From a virus: 31,370 nt of DNA. Position 1 is the stretch's first letter, and each line of letters begins with the position of its first letter. A model generated the notes under the pieces. That model did not search any database, was not told the DNA's origin, and saw only the letters and a program-made list of their open reading frames with translations. The stretch spans positions 1-31,370 of the IMG/VR virus record IMGVR_UViG_3300025732_000177, one strand, 5' to 3'. The position numbers were made by a program, and so were the translations under genes. Of this stretch, positions 7,571-16,211 are shown one piece after another.

Positions 7571-9130
7571 TCACGTAGTGCTGGGAGATGAGCGGCGGCG
7601 GAGCCTGGGAGGCGGGGCAAGCAACTGCGGACCCTGCTTGGGCTGACCAATCAGTTGTGCGCGGCCCGCTCCAGGGCGAACAGGATTGGAGTTGCGGCGG
7701 GAGGTGTCCTGCTTGTCGGCCAGGGCGAACAACTCATCGATCCTCCGCTTCATGGCAGAGTACTCAGAGGCGGAGATGTTGCCTTGCGACGACCGGATGT
7801 TCAGCTCGGCCATCATCCGCCTGGCCTGGCTGCGGTAGTCGTCGCCCTGGTTCTGGGTAATCTGTTGGCGGGCGTCACGCTGGATGCTGCTGGTCTGCTG
7901 GTTCTGCTGTTCGACCGGCATGATGGCTGGCTGCGAGCCTGACCGGCGGCCTTCGGCGGCCAGTTCGTACAAGCGGTTCGCCTCATTGATCAGGGCGATG
8001 GACTCTGGCGTCTGTCTTCCAGCCTGCCGCTGGATGTCGTTGGCACGGGCAATGAGTTGCCGGGCCTGGGCGGCATAGTCCGGCTGGCCCTGCTTTACGG
8101 TCGGCTTCGGAACATCGGGCGTGGCCTCCACCTTCGGGGCTGGGCGGCTCTCTTCAGCAAGGTCTGCCGTTCCAGAACCGTTGCCGTTGTCCAGAACGCC
8201 ACGGCTCAATACATATCCACCGGCCGCGCCAGCACCGAGCGCACCCCACGGGATCTTTGGCCCCCTGTCTTTGACGACAGGCGAGTCAGGGAGGCGGCCA
8301 GGCATCCCCGGGTACGGGCCATCAGCCATCTCGCCCGCTGTGCGCAGAGGCGGCGTTGGCGGAGGGGGAGGCGCAGCACCGCGTGGCGGCGCAGGCGGCT
8401 CTGGCGTGCGGGGAGGCAATACCTCAAACTCCGCGTCTATGACACGCTGCGGGGCTGTCGATGGATCAAAGCCGAGACGCGGTTGCGTCGGCGCCGGAAG
8501 GCCGCGGAGCGGTGCCGGGATCAGGTCAGTGGATCGCGGGACCAAACTGCCTGGACCGCCAATACCTCCAACAGGGACGCCTGGGCCGCGGACGCCAAAC
8601 GGGATGAGCGAGCGAATGTCAGGCTCCCGCGCGCCAGGACCAAGAGGAAGTTCCAACTGCCTGGCTGGAGCATCGCCAACAAAGAAGTTCTCGGGCGGCT
8701 TTGCAGCAGGCTGCGGCGGTGGGGAGTGAGGGGCCTTGCGAGGACGACCGCGGCGCTCACCGTCTAGTCGGGCGATGGCATTATCGTACGCCGCCATGAT
8801 CTCGTCGGGACTGGCCCGGTCGATAGTGGCGAAGAACTCCGGGGCATGCTCTTGGAGGAAGTCGCGGATTTGCTTGCTTGGAGCCAGGCCAATTGACGGG
8901 TCGCCAGCCACCCGTTGATCAACCGTCACCGGGCTCCGCGGCCCGCGGCGCGGAGCGGATGGCGACCGAGCGTCCTCCATCATCTGAAGCACTTGCGACG
9001 GCGTCAGCTTGGACAGGTCCGTGCCTTTCGCCTTCAGGGAACGAAGCATGGAGTCCGCAGCGTCGATGTCTGCACCGAGGCCAGACAGCTTGGCCATCAG
9101 TTTGTTGAACGCAGCGTCGGGCCTAGCCAT
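7571..9130 (-). CDS. Putative internal virion protein with Pro-rich linkers and a Gly/Ala hydrophobic segment (519 aa)
   Basis: No recognised family. The order of regions is: a helical N-terminus (about 1-110); a long proline-rich stretch with PPRGAAPPPPPTPP (about 230-265); a hydrophobic Gly/Ala segment, WGALGAGAAGGYVLS (about 290-310), long enough for one short membrane pass; and a Gln/Arg-rich helical C-terminus (about 350-490). Ejection proteins of short-tailed phages have to cross the envelope, so a single membrane-active segment is plausible. The ATG at 9130 overlaps the stop of the 85-aa gene by 8 bases. An in-frame upstream extension to 9187 would translate an Arg-rich stretch antisense-like in character and is unlikely. 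The function is inferred only from position and composition. Confidence 0.6.
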   Translation of the reverse strand: MARPDAAFNKLMAKLSGLGADIDAADSMLRSLKAKGTDLSKLTPSQVLQMMEDARSPSAPRRGPRSPVTVDQRVAGDPSIGLAPSKQIRDFLQEHAPEFFATIDRASPDEIMAAYDNAIARLDGERRGRPRKAPHSPPPQPAAKPPENFFVGDAPARQLELPLGPGAREPDIRSLIPFGVRGPGVPVGGIGGPGSLVPRSTDLIPAPLRGLPAPTQPRLGFDPSTAPQRVIDAEFEVLPPRTPEPPAPPRGAAPPPPPTPPLRTAGEMADGPYPGMPGRLPDSPVVKDRGPKIPWGALGAGAAGGYVLSRGVLDNGNGSGTADLAEESRPAPKVEATPDVPKPTVKQGQPDYAAQARQLIARANDIQRQAGRQTPESIALINEANRLYELAAEGRRSGSQPAIMPVEQQNQQTSSIQRDARQQITQNQGDDYRSQARRMMAELNIRSSQGNISASEYSAMKRRIDELFALADKQDTSRRNSNPVRPGAGRAQLIGQPKQGPQLLAPPPRLRRRSSPSTT

Positions 9131-9380
9131 TCTTCTTCGCCTTCTTCTTGGGCAGGTCGGCAAGCTCGCCGTCGCCGGGGAGGTCATCTTCCTTCACGGG
9201 GGGCGTGTTGGGCTTGCCGTGCATCTCCTCGTCCAGGTCGGCCAAGTCGTTCTTCTCGGCGCGTTTCTGGAGGCGGTCCAGCAATGCCTTCTCCTCGCCG
9301 TCCTTGGTGACGAGCAACTGCTTCACCAGTCGCTCCAGCGCGGCGCGGTTGAGATCACGCAGGTCGAAGTCCATCTTCAT
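9123..9380 (-). CDS. Small highly charged helical protein (85 aa)
   Basis: I do not recognise this protein. Residues 1-45 are a heptad-like amphipathic helix (LRDLNRAALERLVKQLL, then LLDRLQKRAEK). An acidic Pro/Gly-rich part follows, and the protein ends in a lysine cluster, PKKKAKKNG. The ATG overlaps the previous stop as ATGA and its own stop overlaps the next start by 8 bases. The charge pattern would suit a small core or assembly factor packed with DNA, but this is only a guess from composition. Confidence 0.6.
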   Translation of the reverse strand: MKMDFDLRDLNRAALERLVKQLLVTKDGEEKALLDRLQKRAEKNDLADLDEEMHGKPNTPPVKEDDLPGDGELADLPKKKAKKNG

Positions 9381-9766
9381 CCGATCAGTCCTCGCAAGAG
9401 TCCGGTACGCTGGAGCATTGCCATCGCATTGGCATAGGCGTTTTGACGCTGAAGCGCGCCGAGCGCCTGAGCAAACTGTTCCTGTCCCTGCTGCGCCTGC
9501 ATGGCGTTCATTGCCGTGGAAGCGGCGTCCTGTGCTTGCTGTGAGTAGGCGTCCGCCACACCGTCAGCCACAGACGAAGCCGCGCGGATGCCTGCCTGGT
9601 GCCGCTGCCCAGCACCGCGGGACATGCCAGCCCGGTCCAGCTCCTTCATCGCAAACCGCGGATCGCCGCTCGCCTGCGCCGTGGCCATGCGAGCGTTGAA
9701 CATGCTCGGCGTGAGCTGGTCGCCGTACTGCGGGAGCGACGGCTGGGCAATGCGGACAGAGTTCAT
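9377..9766 (-). CDS. Small Ala/Gln-rich virion protein (129 aa)
   Basis: Unrecognised. It is rich in Ala, Gln and Met and looks almost entirely helical from about residue 50, with repeated Gln/Ala stretches such as NAMQAQQGQEQFAQALGALQ. The N-terminus (VRIAQPSLPQYGDQLTPSMF) is more extended. It ends with the hydrophobic LQRTGLLRGLIG, which resembles the LAGSLLGGLF end of the neighbouring 107-aa protein. Composition and clustering match small ejection proteins of podoviruses. Start and stop overlap both neighbours (ATGA on each side). Confidence 0.6.
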   Translation of the reverse strand: MNSVRIAQPSLPQYGDQLTPSMFNARMATAQASGDPRFAMKELDRAGMSRGAGQRHQAGIRAASSVADGVADAYSQQAQDAASTAMNAMQAQQGQEQFAQALGALQRQNAYANAMAMLQRTGLLRGLIG

Positions 9767-10086
9767 CGGAACAACCCTCCAAGGAGGCTGCCAGCCAGGG
9801 ATTGGCTGTACTGCGAGGCGGCTTGCTGCGCCTCGCCCATCTGCTGGAGGCCCGCCAAGGCCAACTGCCGCGCGGCGCTCTGGCGAGCAACGGCGTAGTT
9901 GCGGTTGGCCTCCGCAGCGTCACGCGCGTACTGCGTGGCATTCACTCCAGCCCGCGTCATATACACATCACGGGCGTTTTGCCCGAGGCCCTGCGGAACC
10001 TGCTGCCGCATTCCTGCCAGCGCAGACTCCTGCATCTCCGGAGTAATCGGCGGACGATTGGCAAGCCGCGTGTCGTAGCGGAGCAT
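9763..10086 (-). CDS. Small Ala/Gln-rich virion protein (107 aa)
   Basis: Unrecognised. Residues 1-35 are extended and Pro-containing. The rest is an Ala/Gln-rich helix (RQSAARQLALAGLQQMGEAQ) ending in the hydrophobic SLAGSLLGGLFR. The Gly/Leu C-terminus could associate with membranes. The start overlaps the stop of the 330-aa gene (TGATG) and the stop overlaps the 129-aa gene (ATGA). A role as a minor head core or ejection protein is inferred from position in the block of similar proteins. Confidence 0.6.
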   Translation of the reverse strand: MLRYDTRLANRPPITPEMQESALAGMRQQVPQGLGQNARDVYMTRAGVNATQYARDAAEANRNYAVARQSAARQLALAGLQQMGEAQQAASQYSQSLAGSLLGGLFR

Positions 10087-11078
10087 CAGCGTCCCACCTC
10101 ACGCTCCACAATGCCCATGATCGGACGCAGCATGTCGGCATAGCCACGCATGCCGGACAGGGCGTCCCCGTATCCGCGGGACAGCCCATCCAGTATTCCG
10201 CCGTATTCGCCACGGTTCCGCGGATCGTTCTGGGTGTCGTAGAACTGATCCATCCCGTAGGCAGAGGCGCCCAGCCCCTGACCGGCCAGGGCGTACAGTC
10301 CACTCAGCGCCTGTGTCAGCATGTCCTGCGGGGCGTTGCGGTTTCCGTAGTAGGCGGTGTCCAACTGCCGCCGACCGGCATCCGCCTCGGAACCGATGCC
10401 CGCATCACCGGCCATGATGTCGCGCCGCAGACCGTCCAGGAATCCGGCGGGAAGCGATCCGCCCCCACCAGGAACTGCGCCATATGAACCGGATGCGATC
10501 TCGCCATCAGTGCCCGTGGCAGTGAAGCCCGAGCCAGGAACGCCACCGCCGCCCAGCGACCCCGCAGCCGCCAGGCCGACCAACGCCTGGTTGCGACCCA
10601 TGCCGTACTGCGAGCGGGCGTTCTGGTTGGCCGCCTGCATGTCGGCCACGGCCTTCTGGTATGCGGCCTGGTTGCTGGCCCACGCCTGCATGGCGTTGTT
10701 TGTCGCACCACCATACGCACCGAGCGAGGCGGCTCCGATGTTAGAGGCGGCGTTCTGCCGGGCGGACTCTGCCAGAGCGTTGGCGCCGTAGAAGTTGCCG
10801 CGCTCGTTCGCTATCGCAGTGCCGACGTTCCCAAGCCCTTGGGCATAGTTCCCATAAGCGGCAGCCGTGGAGTTGGCGAATTGCCCAGGCTGCGAATACA
10901 GCCCACCCAGGAATTGCATGGCGTTCCCGTGCCGCTGGGCCCCAGCCTGCGTTTGGGCCGCGGCGACGTTCGCCTCTGCGTTGCGGTCGTTTTGATAGGT
11001 CTTGGCGGCCAGCGCCTGGGCGACTGGGTCACCAGTAAACTGATACCGCTGGTTGGTGTTGAGGCCGAGAAGTTGCAT
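10086..11078 (-). CDS. Ala/Gly/Asn/Gln-rich putative ejection protein (330 aa)
   Basis: Unrecognised by family, but its composition is characteristic. Residues 20-165 are an Ala/Asn/Gln-rich helical region with many small residues. A Gly-rich hinge follows (about 165-205, GSLGGGGVPGSG and VPGGGGSLPAG), and then a second helical part with Tyr/Gly spacing. Ejected pilot proteins of podoviruses often look like this. A ribosome site, AGGGGGA, lies just before the ATG at 11078, and there is a 28-base gap to the upstream gene. This is the only gap in the tail/ejection block, so a new translational unit may start here. Confidence 0.6.
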   Translation of the reverse strand: MQLLGLNTNQRYQFTGDPVAQALAAKTYQNDRNAEANVAAAQTQAGAQRHGNAMQFLGGLYSQPGQFANSTAAAYGNYAQGLGNVGTAIANERGNFYGANALAESARQNAASNIGAASLGAYGGATNNAMQAWASNQAAYQKAVADMQAANQNARSQYGMGRNQALVGLAAAGSLGGGGVPGSGFTATGTDGEIASGSYGAVPGGGGSLPAGFLDGLRRDIMAGDAGIGSEADAGRRQLDTAYYGNRNAPQDMLTQALSGLYALAGQGLGASAYGMDQFYDTQNDPRNRGEYGGILDGLSRGYGDALSGMRGYADMLRPIMGIVEREVGR

Positions 11079-11106
11079 GTGTCCCCCTACTATCTATTGG
11101 CCGTTC

Positions 11107-11862
11107 TCAGCGGATCCGGAGTCGCACCGGCCGTTTTTTCTCCACAACAGCACAGTTTTCCTCGTCAAAACTGGCCCCCGCCAGGACGTTGGACCCCTGC
11201 GGCCAGCCAACGATCTGCAGTGACCGGATCCGCCGATCCAGCTCCTGGGTGAACGCCAGGAGCCTGGTCACCACGCCCCACAGCGTGGCAATGCGGGGGT
11301 CCATGTCGGCGGAGTTCTTCTGGTAAAAGAGGAAGTACTGATACAGGTCGCCTTCGCCGCTCTGTCCTTGCGGGCCAGCGGGTCCACGGGCGCCGTCCTT
11401 GCCGGGGGCGGGCTCACCGTTGATGGTGTCGGCGTTGACGTTCCCGGCGTCCACGTTCTCCACAGTCACGTTTTGGATGTACGTGTCGCCTTCAATGGTC
11501 ACTGATGGACCGGCGTAGTACTGATTCAGATTCTGCGTGAGCGATGTACGGAGGTCGAACTGGGGCGATCCGTAGTAGGTGCTGTACCAGTCACCGGCCC
11601 TGTAGCCACCATTGCCTGGAGCCTCCACAAACCCGCCGTCCTGGAGGTTGGGGAACAGCTCTGGGTAATCGCCTGGATTCCATCCTGACTGCGACAGAAC
11701 TCCGCCGCGCTGCGGGAATGAGGCGTTGCCGAATGCCACAGGCCCCCGATGCTCCAGGGGTTGGGCGCAGTTGAACAGGGCTTGCGACAATGCCTGCGCC
11801 AGCGCGGGCGGCATCTGCCCGTCAGTTGCCCGGTTGAATGCTGGAGCTGCGCGTGTCAGCAT
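11107..11862 (-). CDS. Virion fibre or spike subunit with a collagen-like segment (251 aa)
   Basis: The ATG at 11862 overlaps the nozzle gene's stop as TAATG; the open frame extends further upstream, but only as a shadow of that gene. Residues 1-105 are Pro/Gly/aromatic-rich. A beta-rich stretch follows (YAGPSVTIEGDTYIQNVTVE, with VDAGNVNADT after it), then a short Gly-X-Y run (GKDGARGPAGPQGQSGEGD), as used to hold phage fibres as trimers. After that comes a helical part, DPRIATLWGVVTRLLAFTQE, and a basic C-terminus. The role is probably an appendage attached near the nozzle. No sugar-degrading domain is visible. Confidence 0.6.
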   Translation of the reverse strand: MLTRAAPAFNRATDGQMPPALAQALSQALFNCAQPLEHRGPVAFGNASFPQRGGVLSQSGWNPGDYPELFPNLQDGGFVEAPGNGGYRAGDWYSTYYGSPQFDLRTSLTQNLNQYYAGPSVTIEGDTYIQNVTVENVDAGNVNADTINGEPAPGKDGARGPAGPQGQSGEGDLYQYFLFYQKNSADMDPRIATLWGVVTRLLAFTQELDRRIRSLQIVGWPQGSNVLAGASFDEENCAVVEKKRPVRLRIR

Positions 11863-14498
11863 TACTGCACCCCCGAAACGGCAAGGGCGTGGAGTTGCAC
11901 GGTCCCTGTGGTCTGCGATCCAGACACGGCCACGGCCATGTGCTTGTCTCCACCACCGCTCTGGTCCGTGACCCGTCCCGCATAGCTCGCCTTGGCGTAG
12001 CCATTGGCGGCACCCAAGGCGCTGCGGTCGGAAGCCATGTTGAGCGTGGCGACGGTGGATCCTGTGGCGACGACGAACCCGTCTCCGCGGTTGGATGCCA
12101 CGGCGTTGGCCCGTGCAGAGTCGGAGTTGTTGAAGTGCAGGCCAAGCTCCAGCGTCTCTGGAGTCGGCGTGTAGACCACGCTGACGGCCCGGTTGCCGTC
12201 CTCGTCCTTTAGCATCAGCGGGGCGGTGCGGTACTGGTACGGAATGGCCGTAGAAGACCCTGATGTGCTGGCATCCACACGGCCCGAGGACTTCAGCATG
12301 CCGCCTGCCTCGCCCCCATAGATCACCGACTGCCGCTGGCCGATGCTGGTGGAGGCGGCGTGGCCGAGCGATTGGGCAAACGTCTCCTCCCACCATGCCT
12401 GCGTGGACAGGGAGTAGCACAGCGCCCGTGACGGGTATGTGCCGTCCGTGGAGCGGCAGTAGAAGAAGCGAACGACGCGCTCCTGGGCGTTTACCTTCAC
12501 GTAGCAGTACTTCCGCTTGGAGAAGTCGATTACGCCGTCCCGCCAGTAGTTGTCCACGGCTGCCGAGATCGCCTCCTCCTGCGAGCCGTCGAAGGCGTAC
12601 AGGCCGTAGTCGTCAGCGATGAATGCCACGCCGCCGAACACATCCCAGCACCTGGAGTTCAATGCTCCGCGGTAGGAAGCCAGGGTGATGGAAGCATCGA
12701 TGACCGGCTGGCTCACGTATTGGAGCTTGTAGATGTGCCGGGACTGTGCGACCAGGAGTGAGGAGCCAAAGGGAATCAAAGCGACAATGGCGTCTGAATC
12801 GACAGCATTCTCCTGGAGGACGAGTTCGTTCGACTCCGGGACGCTCTCTGGCTCATCGATCTCGGAGTAGTACAGGCTGTTGGGCTTTGACCCGGTGGTG
12901 TCAACCGCATACCACGCCCGGTCCTGGAACATGCAGGCCACGCCCAGGTTGGTCGGCGGGGGATCGAAGCGGCGGGCATTGACCTGGCCGCTCGGCAGGA
13001 CGACAGGCATCAGGCCGTACTTGCTCGTCACGTTCCCGGACGTTGTGTCTCGGTCCACATCCAAAAGCTCGCCGTCCGTGAGCGTGTCCACGTACGGAGT
13101 GCTTGGGATCTCGCCAGCCACCTTGTCGATGCGGGCCACACGGTACAGCACCACCGACTGGTCAGCGGTCGTTCGCCACAACTCCACGGCATGGACGCGG
13201 GACTCCATGTCCGCATGGTTGAAGTTCCAGGTCAGCGACTGCAGTCCGGCGGAAGCGTCTACCTCCCGAAGCTCCGAGATTGAACTGGGGATTGGGCCGC
13301 CCTGCGATTCTGGCGTGTCATCCAGGTAGCGGATGGCGCACTGGTAGATTCCCTTCAGCGTCGGCCGCAGCACCGCCACGGCCCTGGCGCTGGTATCAGC
13401 CACCTTCACCGTTGGTTTCAGTCGGTAGCGTCCGCCCGAAAGCATGGTGACGGCCGTGATCTGCCCGGTGGCGTTGACAGAACAGGTAGCCGCCGCGCCT
13501 GTGCCGATGGGATCGGCGGGGTCAGGGAGGAACGTGAGGACCGGAGGAGTCATGTACCCAGAGCCAGAGCTGGCAATGGACACCGACTGCACGGAGTACT
13601 CCAGGACTGGGGTGACGAGCGCTTGCGTAGTCGCCCCGCCGCCGGTCAGCGAGGCCGTGACGCCAGTGCTTGTGGCCCCCGTCCCGGCCGCCAGGATGTT
13701 GTGGCCGATGATCACGCCAGCCACATCATCAACGGTGACCTGGACGTTCGCGCCAGTGAGGCCCTGCGTGTTGTTGAACGTGATCGTCGGCTGCCCGGTG
13801 TAGCCAGCGCCGCTAGAGCTGAACTCCAGGTCAGCGAGACTGCCTTGGATGTTGCACGTAAACGCGGCCCCGCTTCCAAGGCCGCCAGAGAATGCGACCT
13901 GCGGGGCGGATGTATACCCCTCACCACGGCCAGTGACCTTCACTCCGGACACTCGTCCGTTGGCGACGGTCGCCGCACCAGTCGCCTGCGTCGTCGCCCC
14001 GCCACCGGAGAACGTGACTGTGGGCACACCACCGTACCCGGCACCGCCGTCGATGACCTGCACGGCAGCCACGTAGTTCTTCTGGCTGGCCGTGGAACCG
14101 ACCGGGGCTACGAATACGGATGGCTTGGAGATCCCGAGCGGCTCCAGGTGCGGCGTGTCGCCATCCCACCGGAACCCGCGCCCGTAACCGTCCACACCGT
14201 ACATGTCGTTCCAGCGGCCCTTAAAGAAGGACAGCGGCCGGGTGCCAGCGTAGGACAGGACGGTAGCCGTGGCGGCTGCACCGGAGCCTGTGGTTGCGGA
14301 GAAGGAAATGGCCGGGGCCGATGTGTAGCCGGTTCCGGCGTTGGTGAGGACCACGGCCTGGAGTGCCGTGCCGTTCATTTGGGCAACCGCAGCCGCGCCC
14401 GTCCCACCGCCACCGGAGACGACCACGGTCGGAGCGGAGGAGTATCCGCTTCCGCCAGTGGCCACAGTGATCTTTACGACTCCGGACGCCAACTGCAT
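11862..14498 (-). CDS. Tail nozzle/tubular protein with GYxSAP repeats (878 aa)
   Basis: The gene order (adaptor, then this long beta-rich protein, then fibre) is that of the P22 gp10/T7 gp12-like tail nozzle. The N-terminal part carries about seven copies of a glycine-rich repeat of the form GxGYTSAPTVTFSGG at roughly residues 15, 54, 151, 191, 229, 311 and a degenerate one at 354. After copy two there is an SFFKGRWNDMYGVDGYGRGF segment. Residues 380-878 look like a beta-propeller (YAVDTTGSKPNSLYYSEIDE; IPFGSSLLVAQSRHIYKLQY; GGVAFIADDYGLYAFDGS). The ATG overlaps the 89-aa gene's stop as TGATG. That upstream ORF looks like the missing N-terminus of this protein, so the pair may be one ancestral gene that was split. 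Confidence 0.72.
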   Translation of the reverse strand: MQLASGVVKITVATGGSGYSSAPTVVVSGGGGTGAAAVAQMNGTALQAVVLTNAGTGYTSAPAISFSATTGSGAAATATVLSYAGTRPLSFFKGRWNDMYGVDGYGRGFRWDGDTPHLEPLGISKPSVFVAPVGSTASQKNYVAAVQVIDGGAGYGGVPTVTFSGGGATTQATGAATVANGRVSGVKVTGRGEGYTSAPQVAFSGGLGSGAAFTCNIQGSLADLEFSSSGAGYTGQPTITFNNTQGLTGANVQVTVDDVAGVIIGHNILAAGTGATSTGVTASLTGGGATTQALVTPVLEYSVQSVSIASSGSGYMTPPVLTFLPDPADPIGTGAAATCSVNATGQITAVTMLSGGRYRLKPTVKVADTSARAVAVLRPTLKGIYQCAIRYLDDTPESQGGPIPSSISELREVDASAGLQSLTWNFNHADMESRVHAVELWRTTADQSVVLYRVARIDKVAGEIPSTPYVDTLTDGELLDVDRDTTSGNVTSKYGLMPVVLPSGQVNARRFDPPPTNLGVACMFQDRAWYAVDTTGSKPNSLYYSEIDEPESVPESNELVLQENAVDSDAIVALIPFGSSLLVAQSRHIYKLQYVSQPVIDASITLASYRGALNSRCWDVFGGVAFIADDYGLYAFDGSQEEAISAAVDNYWRDGVIDFSKRKYCYVKVNAQERVVRFFYCRSTDGTYPSRALCYSLSTQAWWEETFAQSLGHAASTSIGQRQSVIYGGEAGGMLKSSGRVDASTSGSSTAIPYQYRTAPLMLKDEDGNRAVSVVYTPTPETLELGLHFNNSDSARANAVASNRGDGFVVATGSTVATLNMASDRSALGAANGYAKASYAGRVTDQSGGGDKHMAVAVSGSQTTGTVQLHALAVSGVQ

Positions 14499-14767
14499 CA
14501 GGACGGCCCCTTGCCAACGTACACGTATCCGGACGAGTTCTGGTAGACGATGTGCGGCACCGTGCCGTGTTGGTAGTGGAAAACCTGCACCACCGGAGAC
14601 GACGCACCTGTGTGCGTGGCGAACGTCACGCTCGTCACGCCAGAGCGTACAACCACGGACCCGGGAACAAGAGACTGCAGGTTGACCTGCGTGGCCGCGG
14701 CACCAGGAGGAACCGCATACGGACCTACGTTCGTTACCAGGCCCTTCCAGGCATTGATGACGATCAT
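14498..14767 (-). CDS. N-terminal segment of the tail nozzle, as a separate ORF (89 aa)
   Basis: The sequence (NAWKGLVTNVGPYAVPPGAA, then VNLQSLVPGSVVVRSGVTSV, then FHYQHGTVPHIVYQNSSGYV) looks like the opening of nozzle/stabilisation proteins, where a short N-terminal strand is followed by the N-PG-(V)-R-G turn and the first propeller strands. It stops and the next gene starts in TGATG, so the two polypeptides are made in coupled fashion. Either the two chains assemble together, or this is a fission product of one ancestral nozzle gene. Its own ATG overlaps the 379-aa stop (ATGA). Confidence 0.6.
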   Translation of the reverse strand: MIVINAWKGLVTNVGPYAVPPGAAATQVNLQSLVPGSVVVRSGVTSVTFATHTGASSPVVQVFHYQHGTVPHIVYQNSSGYVYVGKGPS

Positions 14768-15903
14768 CCTTGGTCCGGCTTCAGTGGGGTGCGCCAGCCG
14801 CCGTCATGGTAAATCTGCCGACTGCGACCGGAGATCGGAGCGAGCTGGTCTTGCTCCATGGCCAGCCGCAGATCACGCTGATAAAGCTGGAACGCCTTGT
14901 CCTCTCCCTTGCCGCGGATGCGAGCAAGCCAGTAGTCGCAGCAGGAGTCCACGGCCTGCTGCATGTGCGGCGCAACGTCCACGGGGTCCGTGATCACGTA
15001 CTTGGTGGACGAGGCAATCGTCCCGCTGTCATCAGTGGTTAGCCCCGTCGCACCGCCCACCGCCGTGATCTTGCCTTCGGACACCCATGGCGTGATCGAT
15101 TCAATCGGGCCCGGGTGGTTGGTTGTGTCGCCAACTCGCAGCACTGATCCGACCATGGCGGCGGAGAATGCAGTCCCGTTTCCAGTGACTGCCGTACCAG
15201 TCCTGGCGATGGTCCCCTGCCGCAGAGCCGCCTCATGGCCAGAGTAGCGAATCGGCCTAGCGGAGCGGCGGTACGTGAAGTCCACAGTCTCTGCGGTCGT
15301 CGGATAGCCAAGCAGTTTGATGGCCCACCCAGAACCCAGAGGATCTTTAACGATGGTCCAGTGGTACGGCTTGCCAGACGAGCGGGCGACACGCTCAATC
15401 TTCATCGCCTCGTCCGGACTGAGGTAGATGCCGCTCCACCAGTTGAACTCGTCGCTCGGCTCGTCCATGTTCCGGAAGTCGGACGGCAGAGGATACAGCG
15501 TTCGGATGAGCGTGTATGCCGACAGGGCTGGCTCGCTCACGCCCGTGAACTGACTGCCCAGCGTTAGGCTGGTCGCAGATGTGAACGTGGACACCGGGTA
15601 CGACCTGTCGCCGCAGCGGATCGTCCAGTGGCCGGCATTCGTCGCCGTCACGCCAGCGGTGGAGAAGGAGCCGCCCGTGAGCGTCACCACTCCGCCAGAT
15701 ATGGCCACCGTGCCAGTGGAGTACGTGGCGTTGGTCACCACCCGGCCGTGGACATGGTAGTACGACCAGTCCCGGATGGTGGTCACCTCGCCATACGCCT
15801 TCTGGACTGCCGTGCGAATGTCTCGTTGCTCTGCGTCCTGCGGGCCGCCGTAGGACGAGACGATCAGCGACTCAACAAGATCGAAGTATGTGAGGTAGCT
15901 CAC
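14764..15903 (-). CDS. Head-to-tail adaptor / tail tubular A-like protein (379 aa)
   Basis: The N-terminus is a helical connector-like region (LTYFDLVESLIVSSYGG, then RDIRTAVQKAYGEVTTIRDW). Two beta-rich inserts follow: about 60-130 (GGVVTLTGGSFSTAGVTATN, then SATSLTLGSQF) and about 235-305 (VTGNGTAFSAAMVGSVLRVG). The helical core resumes at the C-terminus (HMQQAVDSCCDYWLARIRG, then LYQRDLRLAMEQDQ). This split-helix layout with beta inserts occurs in adaptor proteins that ring the portal base. The predicted start is GTG at 15903, which overlaps the previous stop (GTGA). It precedes the nozzle genes, as adaptor genes usually do. Confidence 0.62.
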   Translation of the reverse strand: MSYLTYFDLVESLIVSSYGGPQDAEQRDIRTAVQKAYGEVTTIRDWSYYHVHGRVVTNATYSTGTVAISGGVVTLTGGSFSTAGVTATNAGHWTIRCGDRSYPVSTFTSATSLTLGSQFTGVSEPALSAYTLIRTLYPLPSDFRNMDEPSDEFNWWSGIYLSPDEAMKIERVARSSGKPYHWTIVKDPLGSGWAIKLLGYPTTAETVDFTYRRSARPIRYSGHEAALRQGTIARTGTAVTGNGTAFSAAMVGSVLRVGDTTNHPGPIESITPWVSEGKITAVGGATGLTTDDSGTIASSTKYVITDPVDVAPHMQQAVDSCCDYWLARIRGKGEDKAFQLYQRDLRLAMEQDQLAPISGRSRQIYHDGGWRTPLKPDQG

Positions 15904-16211
15904 GCAGGCTCCTGCGGAAGGAGTGCGACGGCCTCAGACCACGGGATGACTTCGACGTTCGGCAGAAGCACAGCCTTGTCGGCCGCTTCCCACATGGAGT
16001 GCATCCACCGCCCAGGCCCGATGGCCGTCAGGAGGTCGGCCGAAGTCATGTACCGACCGTCCGCTAGGATTCGCGGGACGATGTGGCAATCAGGCTGACC
16101 GTACAAATCTTGTAATTGCATGAGCCGCGCGTAGATGGAGTCCCCAAACACCAGCGCGTACTGCCTGGCGTCCTCGTAGGAGATCGGAAGCGTCAGGTCT
16201 GCGAGCGTCAT
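15900..16211 (-). CDS. Hypothetical small structural-region protein (103 aa)
   Basis: Unrecognised. It is a soluble-looking mixed protein with aromatic and acidic residues (YEDARQYALVFGDSIYARLM; PGRWMHSMWEAADKAVLLPN). There is no signal peptide, membrane segment or known motif. Start and stop overlap both neighbours (ATGA upstream, GTGA downstream). Between a putative fibre and the adaptor it could be a small connector or chaperone. Confidence 0.55.
   Translation of the reverse strand: MTLADLTLPISYEDARQYALVFGDSIYARLMQLQDLYGQPDCHIVPRILADGRYMTSADLLTAIGPGRWMHSMWEAADKAVLLPNVEVIPWSEAVALLPQEPA

Noticed and set aside
11863-12420. N-terminal extension of the collagen-like fibre frame to 12420.
   Set aside because: It lies in a shadow frame of the tail nozzle gene; the ATG at 11862 with the TAATG overlap explains the true start.
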